Below are positions 44,188 to 52,111 of a stretch of DNA of 64,000 bases, in pieces. Every line of letters begins with the position of its first letter. The stretch's first letter is position 1. This stretch comes from Niastella vici. GTDB taxonomy: Bacteria; Bacteroidota; Bacteroidia; Chitinophagales; Chitinophagaceae. The DNA lies in assembly GCF_002077945.1 (NCBI RefSeq), contig NZ_LVYD01000001.1:372001-436000 (forward strand). Direction: 5' to 3'. The notes under the pieces are model-generated. The model was not told the DNA's origin. It did not search any database and was given only the letters and a program-made list of their open reading frames with translations. A program made the position numbers and the translations under genes.

Positions 44188-45003
44188 ATGCAAACTGCTT
44201 TTATTCAATACCGGAGTTCCCAGGTGCATTATTGCTGGTTTGGCGCCGGACCCAGAATAATTTTGTGTTTGCATGGCTATGGCGAATCGGAAACCACTTT
44301 TCATTTTTTGGAAAACTACGTTCCGCCCGACTATACGGTTATTGCCTTAGACCTTCCTTATCATGGCAAAACACAATGGCACGAAGGACTTACATTTTCT
44401 ATTGCCGATCTGCTTGCCATAACACAATTGCTGCTTGAAAAACATGGCCAGGAAGCAAGCAAGATCACCCTGCTTGGCTTTAGTATGGGCGGCAGAGTGG
44501 CCTTACAATTATTGCAATCAATGCCCAATAAAATTGAGAAAACAGTATTGCTGGCGCCCGATGGATTAAAAGTAAATATCTGGTACTGGCTGGCTACCCA
44601 AACTTATCTCGGCAACCGCCTCTTTGGTTTTACCATGAAACACCCGGCCTGGTTCTTCTGGCTGTTACAAACGGGCAACCGGTTAAAGCTCATCAATCAA
44701 AGTGTATTAAAATTCACCCGCTATTATATTCATGATACCACTGTGCGCAGGTTGTTATATGAACGCTGGACCTGTATGCGCACCATAAAACCTGATCTTG
44801 CATTTATAAAAACACTAATTCGTGCAAACCAATTGCCTGTTCACTTATTATATGGAAAGTACGACCGCATAATCCGGCACGAACGGGGAGAAAAATTTCG
44901 CACCGGTATTGAATCTTTCTGTACGTTGCATATTATTCAGACGGGCCACCAGGTGTTGCAGGAAAAGTATGTGAATCACATAATGCAGGCAATACAATCA
45001 TAA
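44188..45003 (+). CDS. alpha/beta hydrolase
   Basis: The 271-residue protein has the alpha/beta hydrolase pattern: ILCLHGYGESETTFHFL (oxyanion loop HG), VIALDLPYHGKT, the nucleophile elbow LLGFSMGGRVALQ with Ser, PVHLLYGKYDRII with the acid, and IIQTGHQVLQE with the His. It is cytosolic by lack of a signal. Substrate is unknown. It lies 23 bp upstream of a glycosyltransferase gene on the same strand, probably in one operon. Confidence 0.88.
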   Translation: MQTAFIQYRSSQVHYCWFGAGPRIILCLHGYGESETTFHFLENYVPPDYTVIALDLPYHGKTQWHEGLTFSIADLLAITQLLLEKHGQEASKITLLGFSMGGRVALQLLQSMPNKIEKTVLLAPDGLKVNIWYWLATQTYLGNRLFGFTMKHPAWFFWLLQTGNRLKLINQSVLKFTRYYIHDTTVRRLLYERWTCMRTIKPDLAFIKTLIRANQLPVHLLYGKYDRIIRHERGEKFRTGIESFCTLHIIQTGHQVLQEKYVNHIMQAIQS

Positions 45004-45026
45004 AATATATTTCCAAATCCAATTGA

Positions 45027-46178
45027 ATGATGCCACTTTTCTTTTTCCTGTTCTTTATGTTCATGGTGGTTTATGCAATGCTGATAGCTTACTATCATAA
45101 AGCATGGAACCGGTTGCCTGAATTTGCGTTACCCGAAAAACAGGCATCGGTGTTTATCTCGGTCATCATTTCGGCCCGTAATGAGGAAAAGAATATCAAT
45201 GCCCTGCTGCAGTCGTTACAGGATCAGCAATACCCGAAAGAATTATACGAAGTAATTATCATAAACGATCATTCAACCGATAATACCTGGTCATTGCTAC
45301 AGGCATACAATGGCGAACTGATGCAGCTTAAAACATTGCAGCTATCTGATCATGTGGAAGAGCGAAATGCCATCGCTTCCTATAAAAAAAAGGCCATTGA
45401 AACCGGTATCAATGCAGCGGCAGGTGAACTGATTGTGACCACCGATGCCGATTGCCGGTTTGATGCGGGCTGGCTGCAAACAATTGCTTCATTCTATGAA
45501 ACCAACGAAGCCAAATTCATTGCCGCGCCGGTAACGTATTATAATAGATCGTCACTGTTATCTATTTTTCAAACACTTGATTTTTTAACCCTGCAGGGCA
45601 TTACAGCCGCATCGGTATACAAACGTTTTCACTCCATGTGCAATGGCGCTAACCTGGCCTACGAACGATCGGCATTCTATGAAGTAGACGGCTTTAATAA
45701 TATTGATCATATTGCATCGGGCGATGATATGCTCTTAATGCATAAGATCTTCAAATTATATCCTGAAAAAGTGTTTTACCTAAAAAACCGCCATGCCATT
45801 GTAACTACTGAACCGGCCGCCAGCTGGAAGCAATTCTTTCACCAACGCATTCGCTGGGCCAGCAAGGCCGACCACTACGATGACAAGCGCATTTTTTGGG
45901 TATTATTACTTGTATACCTGTTGAATGTTTGTTTTCTGGCAGGAGCCATTGCGTCGTTCTGGAACCATACCTGGATGATGCTGGTGCTGCTTTTATTACT
46001 GGCCAAAGTACTGATCGAATTTCCGTTCGTAAATTCGGTAGCCATCTTTTTTGGCCAGCAAAGGTTAATGAAGTACTTTCCTTTTTTACAACCCCTGCAT
46101 ATTGGTTATACCATCATTGCAGGCTGGTTGGGTAAGTTCGGAAAATACGAGTGGAAAGGGCGCACGATTAAGAAATAA
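45027..46178 (+). CDS. membrane family 2 glycosyltransferase
   Basis: The 383-residue protein has one N-terminal helix (3-20) and a GT-A domain with SVIISARNEEKNINALLQSL, IINDHSTDNTW, TTDADCRFD (D-x-D) and HQRIRWASKADHY, the Q-x-x-R-W motif of processive-type enzymes. Two or three C-terminal helices follow (about 285-305, 310-335 and 350-370). It adds a sugar to a lipid or glycan at the inner membrane. Product unknown. It probably shares a transcript with the hydrolase gene. Confidence 0.88.
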   Translation: MMPLFFFLFFMFMVVYAMLIAYYHKAWNRLPEFALPEKQASVFISVIISARNEEKNINALLQSLQDQQYPKELYEVIIINDHSTDNTWSLLQAYNGELMQLKTLQLSDHVEERNAIASYKKKAIETGINAAAGELIVTTDADCRFDAGWLQTIASFYETNEAKFIAAPVTYYNRSSLLSIFQTLDFLTLQGITAASVYKRFHSMCNGANLAYERSAFYEVDGFNNIDHIASGDDMLLMHKIFKLYPEKVFYLKNRHAIVTTEPAASWKQFFHQRIRWASKADHYDDKRIFWVLLLVYLLNVCFLAGAIASFWNHTWMMLVLLLLLAKVLIEFPFVNSVAIFFGQQRLMKYFPFLQPLHIGYTIIAGWLGKFGKYEWKGRTIKK

Positions 46179-46326
46179 TACATTGTTAAATAAATAAGCA
46201 TTATTACAATAGGAGTACGTTTCAAGTTACAGAGCCCGCCCCGCTTTTACGGGGTTGCAAAGCCTGCCCCGATAAAGTCTGGGTTTCAAGGCCCCTGTAA
46301 CCTGCAACATGTAACCTGTAACAATT
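46179..46326. other. short spacer with a small hairpin and TGTAACCTG direct repeats
   Basis: CCCCG/CGGGG (46240-46244 and 46251-46255) forms a small hairpin without a T-run. TGTAACCTG is repeated at about 46299 and 46314, near the start of the permease gene. No gene is seen. Confidence 0.4.
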
Positions 46327-47424
46327 ATGACTACAGCCACCACAAGAACAACCTGGCGGCGACTTAAAAAGAACAAAGGCGCACTGATTGGTATTACTAT
46401 TATCGTTCTGGCCATTATGATAGCTGTATTTGCTTATCTGCTGGCTCCGGATGGCTCGCCCAATGCGAACAGGATGATAGTGGAAATTGGCGGTCAGCAA
46501 CCCGGCTATTCCCGGCTGTTCCTGCAATTACCCAGGGAAAAAAAGATAAAGCCTACCCCATTTTTTGAGCGATTGTTTTATGGTGCAGAAGACAAATACC
46601 AATATATTCCCATTCAAAGCTATCAGGCAACAAAGGATAGCCTGATCATTCAGAAATACATTGATGAAGGCATTTATGAAAGAGTGGCCCTGCCACTTTC
46701 ACAAACCCGCTGGCAGGAAGGATCAGCTTCCGGTGCGTTTAAGGTCACAACAAAAAAATTCAGGCTGGGCTCCGATAAATATGGCCGCGATATTTTAAGC
46801 CGGTTACTGGTAGGCGTACGCGTAAGCCTGGGAGTTGGCCTGGTAACCGTACTTATTTCATTGAGCATTGGCGTAATGCTGGGCGCACTGGCGGGTTATT
46901 TCAGGGGCAGAACCGATGATGCCATTATGTGGTTCATCAATGTGATCTGGAGCATCCCTACCCTGTTGCTTGTTTTTGCCATTACCCTGGTGTTGGGCAA
47001 AGGCTTCTGGCAGGTTTTTGTAGCCATTGGATTAACCATGTGGGTAAGCGTGGCGCGCATCATTCGCGGACAGGTATTAAGCGTACGCGAGCTGGAATAT
47101 GTAGAAGCAGCCAAAGCATTGGGCTTTTCACATACCCGCATCATTTTACGCCATGTGCTGCCTAATGTAATGGGACCGGTTATGGTAGTGGCGGCTTCCA
47201 ATTTTGCATCTGCCATTGTTATTGAAGCCGGTTTGAGCTTTTTGGGTGTTGGGGTACAGCCCCCACAGCCAAGCTGGGGGTTAATGATCAAAGAAAATTA
47301 CAACTTCATTATTACACATAATCCTATGCTGGCATTGGCGCCCGGCTTTGCCATTATGCTGCTGGTGCTGGCCTTTAATATGCTGGGCAATGGCTTACGC
47401 GATGCGTTACAGGTAAAAGAATAG
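46327..47424 (+). CDS. ABC transporter permease, DppC/OppC family
   Basis: The 365-residue protein begins with an OppC-type N-terminal helix (18-42). It then has a periplasmic insert of about 110 residues (45-155), longer than in enterobacterial DppC. The permease core has LGSDKYGRDILSRLLVGVRVSLGVG and the EAA loop (EYVEAAKALGFSHTRIILRHVLPN). A final AGLSFLGVGVQPPQPSWG is typical of oligopeptide or nickel importers. No second permease, ATPase or binding protein is adjacent, so it depends on genes elsewhere. Confidence 0.88.
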   Translation: MTTATTRTTWRRLKKNKGALIGITIIVLAIMIAVFAYLLAPDGSPNANRMIVEIGGQQPGYSRLFLQLPREKKIKPTPFFERLFYGAEDKYQYIPIQSYQATKDSLIIQKYIDEGIYERVALPLSQTRWQEGSASGAFKVTTKKFRLGSDKYGRDILSRLLVGVRVSLGVGLVTVLISLSIGVMLGALAGYFRGRTDDAIMWFINVIWSIPTLLLVFAITLVLGKGFWQVFVAIGLTMWVSVARIIRGQVLSVRELEYVEAAKALGFSHTRIILRHVLPNVMGPVMVVAASNFASAIVIEAGLSFLGVGVQPPQPSWGLMIKENYNFIITHNPMLALAPGFAIMLLVLAFNMLGNGLRDALQVKE

Positions 47425-47486
47425 CCTGACCGAATGTTGCTCACAGTTATAAACTACCTGCAGGCAGGTACTGCCATAAATAGGAA

Positions 47487-47506
47487 ACCCCGGCTTGTAC
47501 CGGGGT
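47487..47506 (-). terminator. hairpin after the lipoprotein gene
   Basis: A 7-bp stem ACCCCGG / CCGGGGT with a 6-nt loop lies about 24 bp past the minus-strand stop. Only a short T-rich stretch follows. Confidence 0.5.
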
Positions 47507-47529
47507 AAATATATTAACAGGTTACAAAT

Positions 47530-47940
47530 TTATTTAGCCGAATAGCGGTAGCTGCCTTTCCACTGGTTGGTATTGCAGGTTTTGGATGTTACAACCACTT
47601 CAACAACACAGGTAACACCTGCAGGCGTACTGGTAATTTGAAAACTGTTTGAGGTTGTTGCATTGGCGCGGGTTTCAGTAAAATAAGCCGTTGAATTGCC
47701 ATCCTGTTTAGCTGTTACTGTTATGGAAGCGCCTGATGGAGGCATGGTTTCAATATTCACAATTAAAGGAAAGGTAGTGCCGGGTGCAGGAGGATCAACA
47801 GTACCATTGGCAGGAATAGTTGTTACTTTTATTTCCTGTTCGCCACATCTGTCATTGCCGCCGTCTTTTTTCTTTTTACAACTTTCGGTTACTGTAAGCG
47901 CCAGCAAAAAGGCCAAACCAACCAGGATAATTTTTTTCAT
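47530..47940 (-). CDS. lipoprotein of unknown function
   Basis: The 136-residue protein has a lipoprotein signal (hydrophobic 4-16, lipobox around TESC, followed by KKKKDGG). Two Cys in the body (DRCGEQE and GVTCVVEVVVTSKTC) and an Ig-like beta pattern are visible. It resembles short Ig-fold lipoproteins of Bacteroidota, but no family is certain. It lies between the convergent ABC permease gene and the Lrp/AsnC gene upstream on the same strand. Confidence 0.6.
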   Translation of the reverse strand: MKKIILVGLAFLLALTVTESCKKKKDGGNDRCGEQEIKVTTIPANGTVDPPAPGTTFPLIVNIETMPPSGASITVTAKQDGNSTAYFTETRANATTSNSFQITSTPAGVTCVVEVVVTSKTCNTNQWKGSYRYSAK

Positions 47941-48025
47941 AAGAGGTAAAGATATAGTTTAAAAAAATACATTTAAAAACGCTACAGACAACCGGTTGTG
48001 TATAAATGTAAGGCTGAAATAATAG

Positions 48026-48496
48026 TTACTGTGTAAAAACCTGAACATTACGGGTGAAACTTTCCTCCAGTGAAATAAACGTTTCGGTGCGCTCAATTCC
48101 TTTTATCTTCTGTAATTCATCGTGTAATACAAACCGTAATTGATTAATATCTTTACAAACTATTTCAGCAAACATGCTGTAATTACCTGTTGTATAATTC
48201 AAACGTACAATTTCGGGGATGCGCTGCAGTTCTTTGGCTACTGAATCGTACAGGGAGCTTTTCTCAAGATATATGCCAATAAACGCAATTACGTCATATC
48301 CGAGCTGTTTTAGGTCCACATTTAATTTTGTACCTTTGACAATACCTGCTTCCTGTAGCTTTTTTATACGTACATGTATAGTACCTCCGGAAACGAATAA
48401 CTTCTTACCCAGGTCTGCATAAGAAATTTCTGCATTATCCATCATCTCATGGATTATCTGCAGGTCCAGTTTATCTAAATTCAATTTAGTCGCCAT
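48026..48496 (-). CDS. Lrp/AsnC family transcription regulator
   Basis: From ATG 48496 (MATKLNLDKLDLQIIHEM) the protein has 156 residues, the usual Lrp size. The winged helix includes ISYADLGKKLFVSGGTIHVRIKKLQEAGIVKG. The RAM/AsnC effector domain follows from about 70, with the G-x-x-D/S-turn TTGNYSMFAEIV. It reads amino-acid or small-ligand levels. A palindrome upstream (48570-48590) in the gap to the tRNA-like genes is a candidate operator. The open frame to 48529 adds 11 residues without reason. Confidence 0.9.
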   Translation of the reverse strand: MATKLNLDKLDLQIIHEMMDNAEISYADLGKKLFVSGGTIHVRIKKLQEAGIVKGTKLNVDLKQLGYDVIAFIGIYLEKSSLYDSVAKELQRIPEIVRLNYTTGNYSMFAEIVCKDINQLRFVLHDELQKIKGIERTETFISLEESFTRNVQVFTQ

Positions 48497-48569
48497 TTTT
48501 GCAATCGTTTTTTTACAAATTTCAAGCAAGTATGCAAATATTTATATATTGTCGAAACTTTCAAAATTT

Positions 48570-48590
48570 TTGTTGAATAATTTACAACAA
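48570..48590. promoter_or_regulatory. palindrome TTGTTG-N9-CAACAA, possible Lrp/AsnC operator
   Basis: Perfect 6-bp arms flank an AT-only 9-bp centre, 74 bp before the Lrp/AsnC start and 57 bp before the first tRNA-like gene. AT-rich centred palindromes of this size suit this regulator family. Confidence 0.4.
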
Positions 48591-48646
48591 TACTGGCAAT
48601 TTCTTTAATATTGCTATGAAATAGCTCTTTAAACAGCGATAAATAC

Positions 48647-48781
48647 TGTGGGGTGATGGAACTTTGGCAGACATGCCCTCTCGTCTCGAGGGTGGGGAAT
48701 ACTGGTTAATTTCAGGAAGGACAAATTACGCTTTCGGGCGTGGCTAACAACCCCGTGGAGGTTCGAATCCTCCTCCTACAG
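48647..48781 (+). tRNA. class II tRNA-like gene 1, oversized variable arm, anticodon position GUC
   Basis: The 135-nt segment folds as a tRNA. Acceptor TGTGGGG (48647-48653) pairs with TCCTACA (48774-48780). T8, G9 follow. The D-stem ATG/CAT encloses AACTTTGGCAGA with G18-G19. The anticodon stem is CCCTC/GAGGG with loop TCGTCTC. The T-stem is GGAGG/CCTCC with canonical TTCGAAT. The variable region is about 64 nt and is closed by GGGG/CCCC. CCA is not encoded. Position 33 is C rather than the universal U, and position 37 is U, so decoding is doubtful. The D-arm is closest to tRNA-Leu. Confidence 0.6.
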
Positions 48782-48805
48782 CAGCTTTTTTACACGTTTT
48801 TATCT

Positions 48806-48973
48806 TGTGGAGTGATGGAACTTTGGCAGACATGCCCTCTTGTCTCGGGGGTGGGGAGTTCGGGATAAACGTGGTGTAATGCCGGTTTAAGCAATTAGGC
48901 CGACTGGGGTTGACCACCACAGATTTGCACCATGGCTAACTGCCCCGTGGAGGTTCGAATCCTCCCTCTACAG
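48806..48973 (+). tRNA. class II tRNA-like gene 2, oversized variable arm, anticodon position GUC
   Basis: The 168-nt segment is homologous to gene 1. Acceptor TGTGGAG (48806-48812) pairs with CTCTACA (48966-48972). The D-arm is identical. The anticodon stem is CCCTC/GGGGG with loop TTGTCTC (U33 present, GUC at 34-36, U at 37). The T-arm is GGAGG-TTCGAAT-CCTCC and position 73 is G. The variable region is about 97 nt, closed by GGGG/CCCC, and its interior is unlike gene 1 except for TGGGGA at the start and GGCTAAC before CCCC. A strong terminator follows at once. Confidence 0.6.
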
Positions 48974-48980
48974 CTTAATA

Positions 48981-49010
48981 AACCCCCGGTATTGTATACC
49001 GGGGGTTTTT
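48981..49010 (+). terminator. terminator of the tRNA-like pair
   Basis: A perfect 12-bp stem (AACCCCCGGTAT / ATACCGGGGGTT, loop TGT) ends in five T and starts 8 bp after the second tRNA-like gene. Confidence 0.9.
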
Positions 49011-49071
49011 AGTTTATATACCTCCATACGCTCATTCTGCAACCAATCTTTTTTCCCTACATTTTCTCGCC

Positions 49072-49079
49072 TATTTTTG
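49072..49079 (+). promoter_or_regulatory. -7 element TATTTTTG of trmB
   Basis: Exact TAnnTTTG 7 bp before the trmB ATG, so a very short leader is expected. Confidence 0.4.
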
Positions 49080-49086
49080 CCGATCC

Positions 49087-49800
49087 ATGGGTCAAAAAAA
49101 ATTACAACGCTTCGCAGAAGTAAGCACCTTCTCAAATGTGCTGCAATACCCGGAAAACATGCCGGGAAACTGGAATACCTTTTTTCATAACAACAATCCC
49201 ATTACGCTTGAACTGGCTTGTGGCAAGGGTGAATATGCGGTGGGTTTGGGCCGGTTATATGCCCAACGGAACTTTTTGGGTGTTGACCTGAAAGGGAACC
49301 GCATTTGGGTAGGCGCCAAAAAAGCCCTGCAGGAAAACTTAACCAATGTTGGCTTTCTGCGCACCCAGATCGATCGTATTGCCACATATTTTGGGCCGGG
49401 CGAAGTATCGGAGATCTGGTTAACCTTCCCCGATCCGCAATTAAGGACCTCCAAGGCCCGCAAAAGATTGACCCATCCCAAATTCCTGCGCCTGTACCAA
49501 CAAATTCTGCGGCCGGGTGGTTATATTCACCTGAAAACCGATTCGCCCAGTTTGTACCGGTTCACCAAATGGGTCATTGACCTGTACGATCTGCCGGTTA
49601 TAGAAGATATAGAAGATGTATATGCCGGGGAATCAGTTAGCGAGGTTTTACAAATAAAAACGCATTACGAGGGTCTCGACATAGCCCAAAGCAACAAAGT
49701 GCATTATTTGCAGTTCATGCTGCCGGCCACTCCTTTACCCGATAAAGAAAGCGCTTTAAAAATTTTATTGCTTGAAGAAGAAGCTGACCGAAGGAGTTGA
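49087..49800 (+). CDS. trmB: tRNA (guanine-N7-)-methyltransferase
   Basis: The 237-residue protein has the TrmB signature. LELACGKGEYAVGLGRLY gives the SAM motif I, NFLGVDLKGNRIWVGAKKAL motif II, and EIWLTFPDPQLRTSKARKRLTHPKFL the substrate loop with P-D-P and R-x-x-K-x-R. It makes m7G46 in the variable loop of class I tRNAs. The next gene overlaps its 3' end by 29 bp. The two tRNA-like genes with abnormal variable regions lie directly upstream but are separated by a terminator. Confidence 0.93.
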   Translation: MGQKKLQRFAEVSTFSNVLQYPENMPGNWNTFFHNNNPITLELACGKGEYAVGLGRLYAQRNFLGVDLKGNRIWVGAKKALQENLTNVGFLRTQIDRIATYFGPGEVSEIWLTFPDPQLRTSKARKRLTHPKFLRLYQQILRPGGYIHLKTDSPSLYRFTKWVIDLYDLPVIEDIEDVYAGESVSEVLQIKTHYEGLDIAQSNKVHYLQFMLPATPLPDKESALKILLLEEEADRRS

Positions 49801-49978
49801 TTTTTATTACAACGAACAGGGGTTTATGGTGCTTACGGCGCAATATCACCTCGAAAGAGGGTATTGTTGCGGGAACGGCTGCCGGCATTGCCCCTTTGAC
49901 TATGTAAATGTTCCTGAGCCGCGAAAAAGCCAGTTGATCAATCAACATAAACAAGATGGCAACACGCAAACAAAATAA
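49772..49978 (+). CDS. DUF5522 Cys-rich small protein
   Basis: The 68-residue protein has the DUF5522 pattern: GVDFYYNEQGFMVLTAQYHLERGYCCGNGCRHCPFDY. Four Cys and one His in CCGNGCRHCP suggest a metal site, zinc or iron-sulfur. The start is TTG at 49772, inside trmB, because no ATG precedes the conserved block. The overlap of 29 bp points to translational coupling with trmB. It also overlaps the ATL gene at its 3' end. Function is unknown. Confidence 0.8.
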   Translation: MKKKLTEGVDFYYNEQGFMVLTAQYHLERGYCCGNGCRHCPFDYVNVPEPRKSQLINQHKQDGNTQTK

Positions 49979-50348
49979 CTCAGCCAGGGAAAAACTGGCC
50001 ACCGTTACTCCTTCGGGTAAAAAAGACCATTCTTTTTTTGAACTGGTATTTGAAGTGGCCCGGCAAATTCCCAAAGGACGCGTCACTTCTTATGGTGCCA
50101 TTGCTTCCTGCCTCGGTACAAAATTATCGGCCCGTATGGTGGGCTGGGCCATGCATGCCGCCGGTTCGGCCAAACCAAAAGTTCCGGCCCATCGCGTGGT
50201 GAACCGCAATGGCATGTTAAGCGGAAAACATCATTTTAACCCGCCCTCCAAAATGGAAGCCCTGCTTAAGAAAGAAGGCATAAAAGTCAGGAACGATACA
50301 ATAGTCGATTTCAGGAAGCTGTTCTGGGACCCTGCGACTGAGCTATGA
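49956..50348 (+). CDS. alkyltransferase-like (MGMT family) protein without the active Cys
   Basis: The 130-residue protein is the DNA-binding domain of the MGMT family: FFELVFEVARQIPKGRVTSYGAIASCLG is the helix-turn-helix, and RMVGWAMHAAG the Arg finger helix. The alkyl-acceptor motif P-C-H-R-V is changed to VPAHRVV, so it cannot accept alkyl groups. Such ATL proteins bind O6-alkylguanine and hand it to nucleotide excision repair. It overlaps DUF5522 by 23 bp, so trmB, DUF5522 and this gene form one operon. Confidence 0.88.
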   Translation: MATRKQNNSAREKLATVTPSGKKDHSFFELVFEVARQIPKGRVTSYGAIASCLGTKLSARMVGWAMHAAGSAKPKVPAHRVVNRNGMLSGKHHFNPPSKMEALLKKEGIKVRNDTIVDFRKLFWDPATEL

Positions 50349-50422
50349 GATAGTCACCTGATACTATTAACCAGCTAACCGTTGTGGGTTACCGGTATCG
50401 GGGCAAACCGGATTAATTCCTG

Positions 50423-50458
50423 AGTTATTCAGTTCTTACCTTTTTGAACTAAATAACT
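50423..50458. terminator. hairpin between convergent genes
   Basis: A 13-bp stem with one mismatch (AGTTATTCAGTTC / GAACTAAATAACT) lies between the ATL gene and the convergent dehydrogenase gene. Confidence 0.55.
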
Positions 50459-50469
50459 TATGAACTTAA

Positions 50470-51480
50470 TTACAACTCAACCATCGCCTTAATAACGCCT
50501 GTCTCCGGCTTCAGCCAGCTGGCAAACTCATTCTTTACCTTATCAAATGATACGCGATGAGTAATATAAGTAGCCGGGTTTACCAGTCCTTTTTTCATGC
50601 TTTGCATCACCAGGTCAAAATCTTCTTTGGTGGCATTGCGGCTGCTCATTAAAGTGGCTTCACGCTTATGGAACTCAGGATGTGAAAAGCTAATTTCATT
50701 CTTTTGCAAACCAACCAGCACATACCGCGCGCCATGCGCCATATACTGAAATGCATTGTTGATCGCTTTTAAGCTACCGGTAGCATCGATCACTACGGTT
50801 GGCATATCATTGTTGGTGATCTCCTGCAAACGCTTCATCACCTCTTCACTCGCTGCATTGATGGTATGCGCCACCTGCAGCTTCTCACGGCAAAACGATA
50901 ACCGTTGCTCGTTTATATCCATCGCAATAACATGACCACCGGCTATGCGGGCAAATTCCATTATGCCCAATCCGATAGGGCCGGCGCCAATCACCAGTAC
51001 ATATTCACCCGGTTGTACGCCTGCCCGGCGTACGCCATGTGCACCAATCGCCAGCGGTTCTACCAATGCCAGCTCATCAAAGCTTAAGCCATCGCCATGT
51101 AATAAAGAATAGGATGGAACCACCAGATATTCGCGCATACCACCATCAACATGCACACCGCATACATTGATGCTGGTACAACAATTGGGTTTGCCATTGC
51201 GGCAGGCAATACATTTTCCGCAATTGAAATAGGGAATAATGGTAACAGCTTCCCCCGGCTCAAAACCCGGCGCATCGCCCGATACATATTCAGCAGCCAG
51301 TTCGTGACCCAGAATGCGTGGATAATTAAAAAATGGCTGTGTGCCTTCATACGCATGCAGATCGGTTCCGCAAATGCCTATCCGTTTTATTTTAAGCAGG
51401 GAATGTTTTGGCGTGGCTACCGGTTGTTGGGCATCCTGGTATTCGAGCTGCCCCGGTGTAATACAAACTAGTTGCTTCAT
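50470..51480 (-). CDS. zinc-binding alcohol dehydrogenase family protein (polyol/aldonate type)
   Basis: From ATG 51480 (MKQLVCITPGQLEYQ) the protein has 336 residues of the medium-chain dehydrogenase family. GICGTDLHAYEG holds the catalytic zinc Cys, GHELAAEYV the His-Glu. The structural zinc Cys cluster is in CGKCIACRNGKPNCC. VIGAGPIGLGIMEFARIAGG is the NAD(P) fold. It resembles L-galactonate or L-idonate 5-dehydrogenases. The upstream extension to 51540 is not used. The substrate is not proven. Confidence 0.85.
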   Translation of the reverse strand: MKQLVCITPGQLEYQDAQQPVATPKHSLLKIKRIGICGTDLHAYEGTQPFFNYPRILGHELAAEYVSGDAPGFEPGEAVTIIPYFNCGKCIACRNGKPNCCTSINVCGVHVDGGMREYLVVPSYSLLHGDGLSFDELALVEPLAIGAHGVRRAGVQPGEYVLVIGAGPIGLGIMEFARIAGGHVIAMDINEQRLSFCREKLQVAHTINAASEEVMKRLQEITNNDMPTVVIDATGSLKAINNAFQYMAHGARYVLVGLQKNEISFSHPEFHKREATLMSSRNATKEDFDLVMQSMKKGLVNPATYITHRVSFDKVKNEFASWLKPETGVIKAMVEL

Positions 51481-51558
51481 AATTGAAATGTTTTTGATCG
51501 TGCGTGGGCAACACACCCAGGTCATGGCCCCGGCGCACAAGCCGGCAATTTTGATCCC

Positions 51559-52044
51559 CTACTTCTTTGTATACTTTCCTCCTTCTAACCGAACCACTTC
51601 CTCTTTGCTCAAATTCAGGAACAAAATAATATTCGCTTTGCGCGGTGCAAATGTCAGTAATGCCAGTATATGAAAAACGGCGAGGGCAAAAAAAGCATAA
51701 TTGCCCGATAATACAAAAGCAACACCGGCAACAATGCCCGGCCCTTCAATCATTGCCCACCACAAAATACAGGCAGTGCGGTACATCTCCATCCTTTTCT
51801 CTCCTGCTTCCATATGGTTACGCGCTGCTAAGATCCTTTTCTTAAAAAATTTAAAGCCTGCGAACAGGGCCAGGACAGAAAGCAGTATACAAACAACCTG
51901 CAATATCCTTTGTGTTGAGTCGTCAACTACAGCAGCAAACCCGGTATTCACCAACGTCATTGCAACTATAGCAAACGCAGTCATACCCGATAGCAAGGCA
52001 ATATGCACGATCCTTAATGAAGTAAAAGCGTTGGGTTGTTGCAT
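51559..52044 (-). CDS. small polytopic membrane protein of unknown function
   Basis: The 161-residue protein has four hydrophobic helices (about 10-32, 44-64, 86-106 and 112-132), with basic residues in the middle loop (FKKRILAARNHMEAGEKRMEMYR). A C-terminal Lys-rich tail follows. I do not recognise a family. It follows DUF420 by 67 bp on the same strand, so a link to oxidase assembly is possible but not shown. Confidence 0.55.
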   Translation of the reverse strand: MQQPNAFTSLRIVHIALLSGMTAFAIVAMTLVNTGFAAVVDDSTQRILQVVCILLSVLALFAGFKFFKKRILAARNHMEAGEKRMEMYRTACILWWAMIEGPGIVAGVAFVLSGNYAFFALAVFHILALLTFAPRKANIILFLNLSKEEVVRLEGGKYTKK

Positions 52045-52111
52045 GGTGAATGGTCAATGGTGAATACGGTTGCGCCTTCCGCACTTTATTGATCACGCCG
52101 CACCTCAAAAA

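Noticed and set aside
48647-48973. A single tmRNA (ssrA)
   Set aside because: Each half has its own complete acceptor, D- and T-arm, and no tag reading frame or typical tmRNA 5' end is present.
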